NCBI RefSeq assembly: GCF_030247185.1
Contig: NC_080571.1
Coordinates: 40,083,502 to 40,147,501, forward strand
Length of the DNA stretch: 64,000 nucleotides
Source: Malaya genurostris
Taxonomy: Eukaryota; Arthropoda; Insecta; Diptera; Culicidae
Reading direction: 5' to 3'
Part shown: piece by piece, positions 1-10,929 of the stretch
How the letters are laid out: every line of letters starts with the position of its first letter
Position numbering within the stretch: position 1 is the stretch's first letter
Notes under the pieces: generated by a model
Seen by the model: only the letters and a program-made list of their open reading frames with translations
Databases searched by the model: none
Told to the model about the DNA's origin: nothing
Translations under genes and position numbers: made by a program

Positions 1-745
1 TGATGAAGAGCGTTCGATCAAAAGTTCGAAAATTCTTGAAGGAATAACTTAAATTTTATCCGCTTTTCGTTACGCTCAAGTTTAACATCGTACGATAAAG
101 GATCAATTTTTAGTTTGAATAAAATATTTTTTTTATCATAATTTGAAAGAAAAATTTGTGGATAGCTTCTTTTTGATACACTCCTTATACCAAAGCCAAC
201 ATGAAACAAATACCAGAGAAAAGAAAACAAGTTAATGTTGGCTGTTGCTGACAACGTCTATAGAAAGCGGTTGTTCAAATTCATGAAGAAAATCCTCAGC
301 CAGTGTTTCATTACATCTGGTATTATCAATTTTCATGTTTTCTTCTTAATTTCAGCAGGAATATAAATGTTTTGGCACGATTTGGCATCTTGCCGGTATG
401 TCTGACTTGTTTTTGGTTAGTTCAAAAACAACAGTGATTTTCTTTCTTAAATAAAATCAACCCTCCGAAAACGTCGGTAGGGCCGTTCATTTTTTCAATA
501 TGGCGGCTCTGAAACAGTTCGATTTTTTTGCAGGTGTTATAATTTCTTGGAAACCAATCATCGGAAAGCAAAAAGGAAAACAGTTTCATATTCTGTATCG
601 AATTGACTATGGTTGGAAATGAAAAATTTCCACCGAGAAAAAAAACAAAATGGCAGTAATTTATCGTTTTGGACCCATTTTTTGCACTTTTAAATGTTAA
701 TAACATTTCTAAATACAAAGAATATTTTTGATTGTAGTTCCTACC
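1..745. other. AT-rich intergenic DNA, nothing recognised
   Basis: Only short ORFs without recognisable domains occur. No terminal repeats, target duplications or RNA motifs were seen. Confidence 0.5.
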
Positions 746-752
746 GGATCAA

Positions 753-993
753 GGTCATTTCGCCGAAAGCCATTTCGCCGAAAGCCGTTTCACCGAAAGG
801 GTCATTTCGCCGAATGGGCGAATGTCATTTCGCCGAATGAGCGAATGTCATTTCGCCGAATGGGCGAATGTCATTTCGCCGAATGGGCGAATGTCATTTC
901 GCCGAATGGGCGAATGTCATTTCGCCGAATGGGCGAATGTCATTTCGCCGAATGGGCGAATGTCATTTCGCCGAATGGGCCACTTCGCCGATT
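753..993. repeat. 23-bp minisatellite (TCATTTCGCCGAATGGGCGA type)
   Basis: Seen directly. After two or three degenerate 14-bp half-units (CATTTCGCCGAAAG), a 23-bp unit built from CATTTCGCCGAAT and GGGCGAATGT repeats about eight times, nearly identically, and then decays into CACTTCGCCGATTCC. Because 23 is not a multiple of three, the array reads open in more than one frame with a 23-residue peptide period. The ORFs of 93 and 71 codons here are products of the array and not genes. Near-identity of the units suggests recent expansion. Confidence 0.9.
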
Positions 994-1009
994 CCTGCGA
1001 TTGTCTTAA

Positions 1010-1548
1010 TATTATAATTGGAATTGATTTAATATAAACACAAATGAATGATAAAAAGTTCACGCCCGTTTTGTTGACCTACAGTTGTACTTCTTGAAAA
1101 AAGGTTGATTCATGAACCTCAGAACGAAGTTCCCAAGGAAACTTGTTAACTATTAGCCACTAAGCATCGAAGCAATTGCATAAGTGTATCTACCAAGCAA
1201 ATGTATGTGGTATTTTCCGTTTGCTAAGTGAAAAAATATCTAATGCGGCTTCGCCAGATCGATTTGATTCGTGTGCTGTCCGACCTCGCTACCGCTCGCA
1301 CGGGCCTAACTAAAGCAAATAAACCTAGCTTTACCTAGAATGGGTAAACGAGGCGGTTACAAGTTTTTTATGCAAGAGGCGGCCAACTCAGACGGTGTCG
1401 CCTCGGCGGCTTTATGCCACCGAGACATCCTGGCTTCGGTTATGTGGCAGCGCCACATCAGTTGTACAGGAGGCATAATAACACAAAAAATAGTAATATT
1501 ATGTATTCGAAATTACTCTTTCAGTGAAATATCCCTTTTGGCCAAATG
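1010..1548. other. Intergenic; GC-richer patch around 1230-1480
   Basis: The stretch 1240-1480 is noticeably GC-richer than its surroundings. It contains short self-complementary words (GGCGGC, CCACCGAGACATCC, TGTGGCAGCGCCACATC). It may be the decayed end of a mobile element, but no family can be assigned. The 69-codon ORF at 1340 has no recognisable domain. Confidence 0.35.
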
Positions 1549-2790
1549 ACTACCACTACAACTACTTTTTAACTTATCACTTAATAAATGTACTTTTCCT
1601 AAAGCATGGAAATCTTTTTTTCTTGTACCTGTATTGAAATCTGGTTCAAAATCTAACATTCGGAACTATCGTGGAATAGCCATTATCTCTTGCATTCCAA
1701 AATTATTTGAAAAAATTGTAAACGAAAAACTTTTTCAACAACTGAAGAATGTAATAACTAGCAAGCAGCATGGCTTTTTCAAAAGCAGCAAGGCTTTTTC
1801 AAAAACCGTTGACATATTTTTAGGAAATCAAATAGTAGAAAAAAGTGAAATTGTACGAGATTTAGGTGTAATCTTGGACTTCAAACTAACATTTGTGGAA
1901 CATTACAACACAATAATCGAGAAAGCAAACAGTATGCTGGGCTTTACCAAACGTTTCAGTCATAATTTCCAAGACCCTCATACTATAAAATTGCTATATA
2001 GTACATATGTCAGACCCATTTTGGAATATTGCAGCCTAGTATCATAAATCAAATAAACATAGATTTCCCAGTGTAATACTAATGTAGTTGAGCAACCCGT
2101 GACAGCAAAAGCACCGTCTGGTGGAGAATGGGTGCGTAAATGCTCCTAAAATGCATGCATAAAATTGCCTGCGCATTTAACAAAACCGCAGTAGCTAATG
2201 GAAAAAAGTACACCCGTTTCTCACTAGAGGTGCTGTTAGTGTCACCGTACAGTCGGAAATCTATGTTTATTTGATTTATGCTAGTATGGAATCCATATAA
2301 CATTATTCACGAAGAACGCATTGAATCGACACAAAAACAATTTCTTTTATATGCACTTCGTGAATTAAACTGGACAGCATTTCCTCTACCATCGTATGAA
2401 GCACGCTGCAAGCTCATTAATAAACATACACTTAAAGAACGCCGCAACTTTGCAATGCTTTATTTTATCAGCGACATTATTTCTCAAAGCATTCAATCAG
2501 CTCCATTATTATCGCAATTAAATTTTTATACACATAGCCGTCAACTACGTTCCAGGAAATTATATTTAGAGAAACATACTCGAACAAATTAAGCAAAATA
2601 CAGTCCAGTCAATCGAATAATGCACCATTACAATCAATACTGCGAACATCTTGACCTTACTATGTCAAAAAATCAAATATAATCTCAGCTTGTCGTAGAA
2701 ATAATGCGTAGTATGTAAGTGAACATTGTAAACAATTTATATGTAGTCTACATTGGCTTGACGAAATAAATAAATAAAGTAAATAAATCG
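1549..2790 (+). mobile_element. Non-LTR retrotransposon relic (RT domain), split by a MITE
   Basis: The frame from about 1549 encodes a reverse transcriptase fragment: PKAWK, then LVPVLKSGSKSNIRNYRGIA, SCIPKLFEKIVNEKL and KQHGFF. These are the N-terminal RT motifs of CR1/Jockey/L2-type elements. The catalytic core is then missing; a local duplication near 1770-1805 marks the deletion. The frame resumes with DLGVILD and the C-terminal region (TYVRPILEYCSLV), is broken at 2042 by the MITE at 2043-2280, and continues as WNPYNIIHEERIES to a stop near 2592. The 3' UTR ends in a tail of AAATA units near 2765-2790, as in CR1/L2-like elements. Internal deletion makes it inactive. Exact clade is uncertain. 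Confidence 0.8.
2043..2280. mobile_element. 238-bp MITE with 26-bp perfect TIRs, 7-bp TSD
   Basis: The element begins CATAAATCAAATAAACATAG and ends with its exact reverse complement; the perfect match runs 26 bp. It is flanked by CTAGTAT at 2036-2042 and 2281-2287. Removing the element and one CTAGTAT restores the RT reading frame across the join (CSLV then WNP), which proves insertion into an already existing retrotransposon. The interior has no coding capacity. A 7-bp duplication is unusual and leaves the superfamily open; hAT or P would normally give 8 bp. Confidence 0.93.
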
Positions 2791-3280
2791 AAGTCGGTTT
2801 TATGGTTACAATCTTCGGTCCAGGAAAGCCGACTTTAATTTGTTTGGTCGTCTACTGATAATGGAACGATTGTTTCGCCGCTTTCAGTGACGGTATAAAT
2901 ATATAAAAAATCTTCTTTCTGTAATTCAATATGAGACCAGCCAGAAAATTTTCACAGGAGCCAAGAGCTATTCGTGTGTGGTGCGAATGGCTGTTCAACA
3001 CCGACTGAACCGTTCGAGATCGTCTTATTGTTCACATACTATATTTTTCTTTGCTTCTGTAGTCCTATCCAAGAAAGCAATGGATATGATTCTATTTTTT
3101 ATGTAACATTTATAAAAGCTTTCTAGCTGGGTAAAACTTACAGCAAAATTTTACCCTATGGGAAAGTGAAAGGTTTTTGTTTGTGAGCATTAGATAATTT
3201 AATTTTAATTCTAGTTCATTAGGACACCTATTGAAAGAATTTCAAGCAAAAAATACACAAATGTATAACAAACATTTTTT
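2790..3280. other. Intergenic; fragment of a dispersed repeat at 2796-2905
   Basis: The words GTCGTCTACTGATAATGG and TTTCGCCGCTTTCAGTGACGG near 2846-2895 recur in similar order at 19085-19300 and partly at 31435-31470. A decayed member of that dispersed family therefore lies here. Nothing else was recognised. Confidence 0.45.
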
Positions 3281-3284
3281 GCTT

Positions 3285-3490
3285 CAGACCATCGCCAATA
3301 TGCTAACGTTGTCTAGGTCCAAAACTCAATTCCAGTGGTCCAGGGTTCAGTTCCAGAGTCCAGATTCAACGTTCAATTTCAGATTTAGAATTCATTTCTA
3401 GTATTCATGTCCGGAATCCTGCTTCAAAACTCGGTTCTAGGTCTAGATTTTTGTTTCAAAATTCAGGTTCAGAATCTTGGACCAAAACAG
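3285..3490. repeat. Degenerate short tandem repeat (TTCAG/CCAGAATTC words)
   Basis: The stretch is built from degenerate units of roughly 12-22 bp containing TTCAATTCCAG, TTCAGTTCCAG and AATTCATTTC. The same texture recurs at 7620-7910 and 53100-53640. The ORF at 3407 is a by-product. Confidence 0.6.
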
Positions 3491-3599
3491 CGATGTTTGT
3501 TCTATGAAAATAGGCAAATCGGCATTTTACGTAAATGTAATTCGTATGGTGTGCAGCTCTGCGTTCGAGTGATGGATGTTTTATTCGTGTGATCATCAT

Positions 3600-3650
3600 G
3601 CAGCTATGTCTCTGGCGTTACTCACCCACCTTTTTTCTAACGAGTTCGAT
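3600..3650 (-). repeat. End fragment of the GGCGGGTGGGTAATGTCAGAG dispersed family
   Basis: The text reads TATGTCTCTGGCGTTACTCACCCACC followed by a T run. This is a diverged copy of the element end also seen at 7217, 20590, 33675, 37447 and 53882. Confidence 0.55.
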
Positions 3651-3659
3651 TAAATACTA

Positions 3660-4437
3660 ATAATTTCGAGCAGAGAATAAATATTTTTGATAAAATAAGG
3701 GGCTGTCACAAATCAAATCAATATTTACGACTGTCGCCCTCCAAGCTTGGGTTTGTTAACTACACTGAGTGGTTTGTTTTCATATGGGGGGAATAGGGTC
3801 TTAAAAATCAACTGGCCGAAGTATCCAACTTGTCTCTGCCTTGGCAAAGAACAACATAAAATATGTTTGGAGAAACCATTCAGAATTTTTCTCGCTAAGG
3901 GTGACTTGATTAATAGGATGATGCTTTATAATATTCATAATAGACAGGAAATGAACCTCACTAAAATATCTGCCAAACTTCAGAATTTTTATAAACTTAG
4001 ACTCAAATGATAGGCACTACTGCTGCATAAATTTTTTTCAAAATTTTATATGGCTCTAGCTTCCGATTCCGGAATTACGAATTAATGAAACTGCTAATTC
4101 GAATATGAATTACAAATTGAAACAGTTCTGAGTCCAATTAAGAAAACTGTTTTACACTTTTGAATACTCGCTCTAAATGTCGATTTGATGTTGATTTTAA
4201 CCGTTATTTCCAGTTCTTCCCTAACCGGAATCCGGGAACCGATATCAGGAACCAGAACAAATTGGCTCAGGTGGCATGTTTGGCTAACTATTTGAAGCTT
4301 TGTGACCGAAAGTCGGATCCGGATAATATTCAATAACAACGTGTGAGCGTGTGTCTTTTGATAACTAACTACGGCACTCACAAAGATAAATTGTTTTTGA
4401 CTTTCAATAGTGAATATTTATAATTAATGATTGGTAA
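3660..4437. other. Intergenic or intron-like AT-rich DNA
   Basis: If gene A (exon at 4485-4686) continues on the minus strand, this is its first intron. No convincing second coding exon was found between 1 and 4437, so the rest of gene A probably lies outside the window. The ORFs at 3747 and 4094 show no recognisable domain. Confidence 0.4.
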
Positions 4438-4484
4438 CTAACTAAACTCACTACCTTGTTCAATGGATAATTTAGCGCACTTAC

Positions 4485-4686
4485 TTCTGACTAAACTGAT
4501 CATGTACCGATGACCAGGCTGCTCCTCCAGTTGGATAACCAAATCACTGTTGCTGAACTTGTAGCTCCTCACAACTTCTTCGTCGTCACCCAAAGTGAGC
4601 ACCAAAACTGTAGTAAGTATAGCGGCGACCACGACAACTGCCAGCACCGAGTAGATTAAACATTTTCGCGTCACTTTTAGTGCCAT
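4485..4686 (-). CDS. Gene A, exon 1: small single-pass membrane protein (partial)
   Basis: ATG at 4686 opens a 202-nt exon encoding 67 residues plus one base. The N terminus is short and basic (MALKVTRKCLIYS), followed by a strongly hydrophobic stretch at about residues 10-32 (SVLAVVVVAAILTTVLVLTL), then an acidic and polar segment ending HRYMISLVR. This predicts a signal anchor or uncleaved signal. A consensus donor (A followed by GTAAGT) lies at 4484/4483 and leaves phase 1. Exon length, hydrophobic placement, the terminal arginine codon and the splice phase match exon 1 of gene B (34711-34903; 64 codons plus one base), so I infer paralogues. Function is unknown. Downstream exons were not found and are probably beyond the left edge. 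An unspliced reading would stop at 4438. Confidence 0.6.
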
Positions 4687-5007
4687 CGCCTTATCACATC
4701 AATGGCTCGTTGGCTGCAGGTGAAACAGAACACACATATAATAACCGAATTTTAGAATGCAGTTAGTTTTATTTATGTCGTTCAAAAGTGTATTGTGAGG
4801 AGAGATTTATCTGGGCCTGACTAAAAAAACTTCAAAAGAAATCCGCGTTAATTGGTTTTGGCACTAAAAAGGTTTTCACCTGAATTTGCCATGAATTTGC
4901 TCTCGTTCAAACGAGAAAAATTCTTGCATTTTTTTAAATATATGACATTCGTGAATAGTTGCCTCGAATGAGAATTTCGTTTATTCTATCGCGTATTTGT
5001 CAATATT

Positions 5008-5303
5008 CTCGGTTGAATTTTTAGAAGGCCGTAAAAACAAGTGACAGTCTTTGTTTACTATCTCTTCTAGCAATTATCAAGAGGTTTCCACGTTTATCAC
5101 TAAAATCTTTTCAAAAAATGATACCCGAACTTTCAAACAGAACTCCAAGAAAATTTTTTTTTTTTTTTATATCGTTTATTTATACCCGGCTTTAACAAAA
5201 AAAATTTTTTTTTTATAATCACATCACAATAATCGAAAGAGAAAGTAAACAAAGAGAAACTGTCACTCGCACTTACTTACGGCCTTCTGAAAAATCAACC
5301 GAG
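5008..5303. mobile_element. Foldback MITE, about 296 bp
   Basis: The left arm (CTCGGTTGAATTTTTAGAAG, GCCGT, then GTGACAG, TTTGTTTACT) is matched in reverse complement by the right arm, which ends CTTCTGAAAAATCAACCGAG. The arms pair over about 65-70 bp with a few indels. The centre holds runs of T and A. No coding capacity and no clear target duplication. Confidence 0.7.
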
Positions 5304-6103
5304 ATGTCTAGGTTAATTTACACTGTAAAATCAATTATGCAAATGGAAAGGAAAAGCTCGAATCTTGACCTTTCCCAATCACGCTGCTTAAGTTCACAAC
5401 AGTCTCCATTTGAACCGATGAACCGATGTCCGAGAACAATACCGTTATCTGAAGTGCGAGGTTATCGAGTTCCTCCGTATTTCTATTTTCGGAACAGATT
5501 ACTCTCTGGGGAAAAGTGTTTGTTTTTAAAAATAGCACTTCAATTCAAATAAATAAATGCTTTTTTCCGCGCGGCGTCGTACACAGCAGGCGTGTGAATC
5601 GCCGGCGGTCGGAGGAAAATGTCCATGGCAATTAGAAAGCAAAACATGAAACTTGAACGGTCGGTTCCGGTGACCGGTAAACGTCTCCTGTATGTCCTGT
5701 GATTGAGTTGATTGTTCGCGGGTAGCACACGTGACCTTAAAATAGCGATTTTGTTACCGTTTCGATTCGGAACTCACCGGGGTCGGTCGAAAAATGAAGA
5801 CTGAATGAGCCTATAATTGATTGGTCGAATGGTTTAATACGGTGTTGGTTATGTAATGGTAAGATTTCATGACATCTTTGCCGGTGACGTATAAATTCCA
5901 AATGATAGAGGCGGCGAGATGGATCAACTATGGTCTTAGTCTGTCGATAAGACAACACAAACAAAAAAAAGATGGAGGAACGATTGTATTCCACCAAGAG
6001 ATAATAGATGTGGGATTTCACATCGGCTGTTTATTTTTACTTTAAGATTGCAATGACAAGATGAAAAGGATTGCCATACAATTTAAGATTGATTGATTCT
6101 ATA
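5304..6103. other. Intergenic; no gene recognised
   Basis: A GC-richer stretch at 5560-5720 and a 94-codon minus-strand ORF at 5737-6021 are present. Neither shows a domain, signal peptide or splice context that I can defend. Confidence 0.4.
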
Positions 6104-6751
6104 GGGGAGACCGGGGCTTGTTGACCGCGTTTAGCTTTCGGAATTTTTGTTCTCTTCCTGATTTGACTTTTTAATAAACGGTTTGCGGTTTTTCATTACT
6201 AAATAAAATCTGTGTACCATCTGTGTTGAATACTATCGACCATAATCTGTGAAAATCTGTGAAAAACATTTTGAAAATCTGCCAATCTCAAGAAATATTC
6301 ATAAAAGTCTGTAGAAACATGTGAATCTTGATGAAATCTGTGTTCTGTGACACAGAATGTGTGTGGCAAAGTAGAGAAAAAAAATCTGTGGTTTTAAAGT
6401 AAAGTCTGTGAATATGGTAACTCTGTTCATGAATATTGAAGTGCACATTGCTCTACATTGAATATACTTTTTATAATTATTTCATTTTGTAGAGTTTAGA
6501 ATAAGGTGTAAATATATTCGCGTTACACATATTACTTTACGACAATAAAAATTCACTCTACAACGCCAAAAAAAATGAAGAAACGTGTTCCTGTTCAAAC
6601 GACAACACAAAAATACCTGAAATTACGTCGGTACAAGGGTGACCTAATACACCACCGAAATCATTATAAATGTCATCACTGCGCATAATTGTCTGTTCAT
6701 AATTGGCACACTGCCAATCTGCCCTTTCGGTCAACCTGCCCCGGTCTCTCC
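6104..6751. mobile_element. 648-bp TA-flanked MITE, TIR GGGGAGACCGGGGC
   Basis: It begins GGGGAGACCGGGGCTTGTTG and ends with the imperfect reverse complement GGTCAACCTGCCCCGGTCTC, over about 23 bp. TA lies directly outside both ends (6102-6103 and 6752-6753), as for Tc1/mariner-type insertion. The interior (6225-6420) holds degenerate repeats of CTGTGAAAATCTGTG type. No transposase remains. Confidence 0.8.
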
Positions 6752-7199
6752 TACTGACAAATTTGTTTATTTCAAGCCACTCTTAATCTAGGCGCTAAAC
6801 ATAAAAGGCTGATTAATTTGACAATATCTTTGAGTTCCAATAAAAGCATTGGTTATTCCGACGTTGTAAAAACAACGGTGGCACCTGTATGACCGGGACA
6901 GAAACTTATGTTGAATGTTTTTTCAAACAAATTGATGACAAGTTTGTATCATTTGAAACGGAATATATCTACATGTTGCGAATGGTTCGAAAGTCAGAAT
7001 ATTACGTTGAAAGCAAGGCTCTCAGGGAGGCCGAAACATTTAAGGAGGTAGTACCATATGAAAGCCATCATTTAATGAAAGTCATAAAATTTCCATTCGT
7101 TTGATGATTAAATACGAGGCAAAAACAAGTATGAATATCAGCATACCAGGAGTAATAAACGAAAAACTATTTAGCGAACGTTGTTTATAAGCGCAATAT

Positions 7200-7370
7200 T
7201 TCAATGTTTAAAACGATATAAGAATAAAAGGCGGATGGGTAATGTCAGAGACACAACTGGATGATGTGAATATGAATAAAACTGCTAAGTTTCAATCACA
7301 CTTCCAAATATCGATGATCATTCGTGCTAGTTGATTGTGTGAATATTGCAACTTTTGTTGCTTCGCTTCC
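7200..7370 (+). repeat. End fragment of the GGCGGGTGGGTAATGTCAGAG dispersed family
   Basis: The text GGCGGATGGGTAATGTCAGAG, then ACACTTCCAAATATCGATG and a TAGTTGATTGTGTGAAT stretch, parallels 37446-37560 in order and spacing. It is a truncated copy of that family. DNA between 6760 and 7200 holds only a 71-codon ORF (6889-7104) with no recognised domain. Confidence 0.65.
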
Positions 7371-7619
7371 AACATTGTAACGGTTCATTTATACTAAAGT
7401 ACAACTAACTGACGACAAAACATATTGTACCATACAATAGAATAACTAAAATGAGTAAAAAATACAACAAATAATTTTTTTTCTAGATTTGTACACTCAG
7501 TGAAGGTAAACTTCGCATAATTTTTTTGGGAATATTTTATTGATACGGAATTATTAAGATGTTTACATCCGTTAAGTGATTTTGTGCCATCATTTATTTA
7601 TTTACGCAAGAGATTAAAT

Positions 7620-7910
7620 TTTGAACCAGGATTCAGAAGCTGGAACTGATTTCAAGAACCATGTTCGGACCTAGGACAGGCTCAGGATTCTAGAATTCTG
7701 AAACTGAGCTCATATTCCGAATCCAATTTCCCAGTTCCGAAATTAATTTTAGAACTCTACTTCCAGCATCCGAGTTTAGTTTCAGCATACAGTGGGTCTG
7801 AATTCTGTTCTTGAATTCTGGAAATAAACACTGGAACTGAATTTAGGAATTAAGTTTTGAAACTGAATTCAGGAATAAAATTTTGAAACAAAATTCAGGA
7901 ATTTAAGGGG
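7620..7910. repeat. Degenerate short tandem repeat (GAATTCAGGAATT words)
   Basis: GAATTCAGGAAT, TTTTGAAAC and similar words recur at irregular 25-35 bp spacing, most clearly at 7850-7905. It has the same texture as 3285-3490 and 53100-53640. Confidence 0.6.
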
Positions 7911-8576
7911 TCACATAAATTGTGTGAACTTTGCGTCTGCTTAGCGATTCAAATTGAACTGTTAGGCGGGGATGACGATTCATATTGAACTGCTTTAAGC
8001 CGAATATTGAGCCGAAGGCCAAACGCAAAGAAATCGAAACGAAATACGTACAGGATCTTTTGCCGGGATATTTCCCAGAAACGCCGGGTAATTTAGCTAA
8101 TAAACAAGCTGTAACTTCTACACAATAGTTTTAGAAACGACCAAATTTTGATTATGATCACCCATTGATTGACCGACCGACAGTCACGCATATTTTGAAT
8201 GTTTGCAGACAATTGAAAACCGATTACACAATATTACAGTCACAGTGCATAAGTTTGTACACAGAAACTGGCTAATCTAATCGTAACTAAAGACATTTTA
8301 TTTTAACAAGTTTACTAATAGAAGACAGATCGATCACCACGAGGTGTGACAATTAGGTAATGATACCGATTTTATTGCCGCGCTTGTGAAAAATCTGCGA
8401 CCCTGGAATTCCCTTCCCTCTTCCCGGCACCTTTCTCCACTCCATTGATATAGTCTAGCTTGTTTAGGTCCCCTGCTGTTTCAGATTGGGTGATACAGCT
8501 TCTGTGACGTACGCTAAAATCGTAAAAGTACATGCTTTCAGTCGTGACCAGGCGTTTCGATAGCATAAAGAGTTTA
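7911..8576. other. Intergenic; fragment related to the 61.6 kb duplication
   Basis: At 7935-8010 the words GCGTCTGCTTAGCG, TTCAAATTGAACTGTT and TTGAACTGCT occur in the same order as at 61710-61785, so a decayed copy of that repeat lies here. The rest of the interval shows nothing recognisable. Confidence 0.45.
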
Positions 8577-9343
8577 AGTAGGGTAAGGGCTTCCTATTTC
8601 ATCTCATTTGTAAGGACGTTACCTTAAAAACCTGATTTAGTCACCAAAATCGCTACGATTTTTTCATATTTCTGCTTAATTCGCCTTGCTCCACATTGGG
8701 AATTGATTCACATTCCTTGGAAATTAAAATAATAATTAAAAAATCAGCTAAAACACTTCTGATATGTTCACTACTGTGCTCCTAATATCATCTCAAAGGT
8801 TTTGTATCGTTGGTCCTATATTCATCCCATAAATTAGCAATGGCGACAGCAATCAAACCCAAAATATTGCACTATTACACTCTCAGGTTCAAAATGTCAG
8901 AATTTTCCTTAAAAAGGTCATAATGCCAACTATGACACAATACACGATATTTAAAAAAAACAGTTTGGAATCATTTCAACGTTTAAAGTTTTTTTGGATC
9001 GTTTTTATTACCTTTCGTTTCAAATTTAAAATTTTACTCTGCACTTAATTTGAAGAATAAAAACAAAAGAATAACTAAACAAAACTATCACACTGAAGAT
9101 GAATATAAATTGTATTCGAAATGTGCATATGTGATGTGACGTTTATTATACAAGATTTATAGTGTCGTGAGATACATAGTGAATTTGTATAGTGACGTGA
9201 TATACTTATAACAGAATTAAATGGTAATATTTAAAAATTTATCCTTGTAAAATCATTCTGTTCAAACACTCAAACGAAAAGTTAATTAACAAAAGAATTG
9301 TTACTATTTAGGCATTAGCCCTTCTAAAAACAAAATGTAGAAC

Positions 9344-9706
9344 CAGAGATGCCATTCATACAGATTTATCTGTATTGTATAGATTTTTGCGTTCGCGTTC
9401 GTTAAATCAGATTACAGATTTTCTAAATTTAATACAGATTTGTAAAGGTTCATAAAAAGTAAGAAGTAAAACGTTAGACTTTTCTCTCTGAGTATCTATT
9501 AGTATTTGATTACAGTACTTCTTAATCAGTGGACAAGTCACATGTTAAAATGGAAATCTTTTGTGCAAATGTTTGATGATGAAGACTGATAAGCATTTAT
9601 ATTAAAATTTAAAACCAATTTGAATTTAATTTGAATTTGATTCATTTTATCAGTGAAAACAGAGAGAGCAGATACATATTTTCTATGAAAATATCTGGCA
9701 TCTCTG
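9344..9706. mobile_element. MITE with CAGAGATGCCA inverted ends
   Basis: It starts CAGAGATGCCATTCATACAG and ends TATCTGGCATCTCTG. Eleven terminal bases are perfect inverted repeats and a few more match imperfectly. Near the left end CAGATT and TCTGTAT words repeat. No coding capacity; target duplication not clear. Confidence 0.5.
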
Positions 9707-10080
9707 TGCACAGCCGATGAAACACACACATTTAACAGTGTGCGGAAAGAAACCAGTGCTACTAGATTTGCCACAATGGTTATTTGCTTAGTATTTAACA
9801 CGCTCTATTTGGTAATATTAGAATCCGAAACAGTTTTATTTATATATAAATATCAATGACATAATTAAACTAATGTCACGGATACCAAAAAATACTTATT
9901 GATGATAATTTAAAGAAGAAAAAATAATTTTTTTTATTTAACATTTTGAGAAAACTTGGCAACCTTGCGATACAAAATGAGATGAAAACAAAGCGCAATC
10001 AAGTGAATTAAGTGAAAATTTTCATCTCATATTTTTCATTGCTTTTATTGCTTATCAGGTAATTTCAGAAGTCTTTAATC

Positions 10081-10350
10081 TAGCCTGGGGGTGTTTCCCG
10101 CGGACCCACACGGACCGAAGGATGCGGCCAACGTCATCTGGAAGACTCATGACATATTTCATCCATCGGCCGGTGCCGATCGCCAGCTGAAGGCTGGATC
10201 TGTCAAAGTCAACCACTGCGACCCCAATACAACATTATCCAATTATACCATCCTAGTTTTAAGTTGGTGGTTAATAAAATTAGAAAAAGCCCTTGGCACC
10301 TTAGAGCTTAAGCAGTGTGCCTTGAAAATTATATTATTGAATAAAAAAAA
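10081..10350 (+). mobile_element. Retroposed fragment with A tail and 14-bp TSD
   Basis: The 14-mer AGAAGTCTTTAATC occurs at 10067-10080 and again at 10350-10363, directly after an AATAAAAAAAA tail. This is the signature of target-primed reverse transcription. The 270-bp insert starts TAGCCTGGGGGTGTTTCC. It is GC-rich at its 5' half and AT-rich at its 3' half, with a possible poly(A) signal. The 93-codon ORF from 10091 runs through the insert and into the flank and is not a native gene. The source is either a strongly 5'-truncated non-LTR element or a processed transcript; I cannot decide which. Confidence 0.85.
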
Positions 10351-10929
10351 GAAGTCTTTAATCGTTGAATGAACAAGTGGAAAGTGAACATTACTAACTA
10401 TAAAGTCATCCAACATTGAATAGTGGTGTAATTATGTGAAATAGTGATCATGTTTTGAGACGAATCGATTAGTAAATATTCAGAAACATGATGAATTGTA
10501 AAACTTCAGACGAAAGTGGTTCCTAAATCAAAAAGTGAGTGTATTTTAAATGAAAAAAGCGATCGTTGGAGGGTTTTTAACTATTTTTTTTCAATTGGAA
10601 GGTGTGGCAAAACCTAGAATAAATGTTTTAAAACGTTCCCCAGTTTTGTTCAGGTACGTTTAAAGATATGATTAATGTTCAAAGTTATAAGAATGAGATG
10701 GAAATTGGAGCTGAGATGAAATAGGGAGCCCTTATCCTACCATGCGCGCGGGTGGTTTTAAGAAATTTTTGATGGAGAATTTAAAAAATTTGCTTCTCAT
10801 AATTTTATGATGTGAAAGTGAATACTGAAGTGATGTGAGGTGGGAGAACAGCACAAAACAAAAAGAAATAAATCGTTCTGCATCCCCGAAAGAATGCTAA
10901 ACGATCTGCAGGTGCCATAATGCTTACTT

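Larger units (their letters stand above)
8577..10742. mobile_element. About 2.2 kb element with inverted ends (GTAGGGTAAGGGC...)
   Basis: The left end reads GTAGGGTAAGGGCTTCCTAT then TTCATCTCA. The right end, near 10712-10742, reads in reverse complement GGTAGGATAAGGGCTCCCTA then TTTCATCTCA. The match runs about 29 bp with two or three differences. The interior is AT-rich and non-coding. It contains two younger insertions: the MITE at 9344-9706 and the retroposed fragment at 10081-10350. I infer a non-autonomous DNA element enlarged by nested insertions. No target duplication was identified. Confidence 0.55.

Noticed and set aside
753..993. CRISPR-like regularity of the 23-bp repeat
   Set aside because: Units are contiguous, without spacers, and the genome is eukaryotic.
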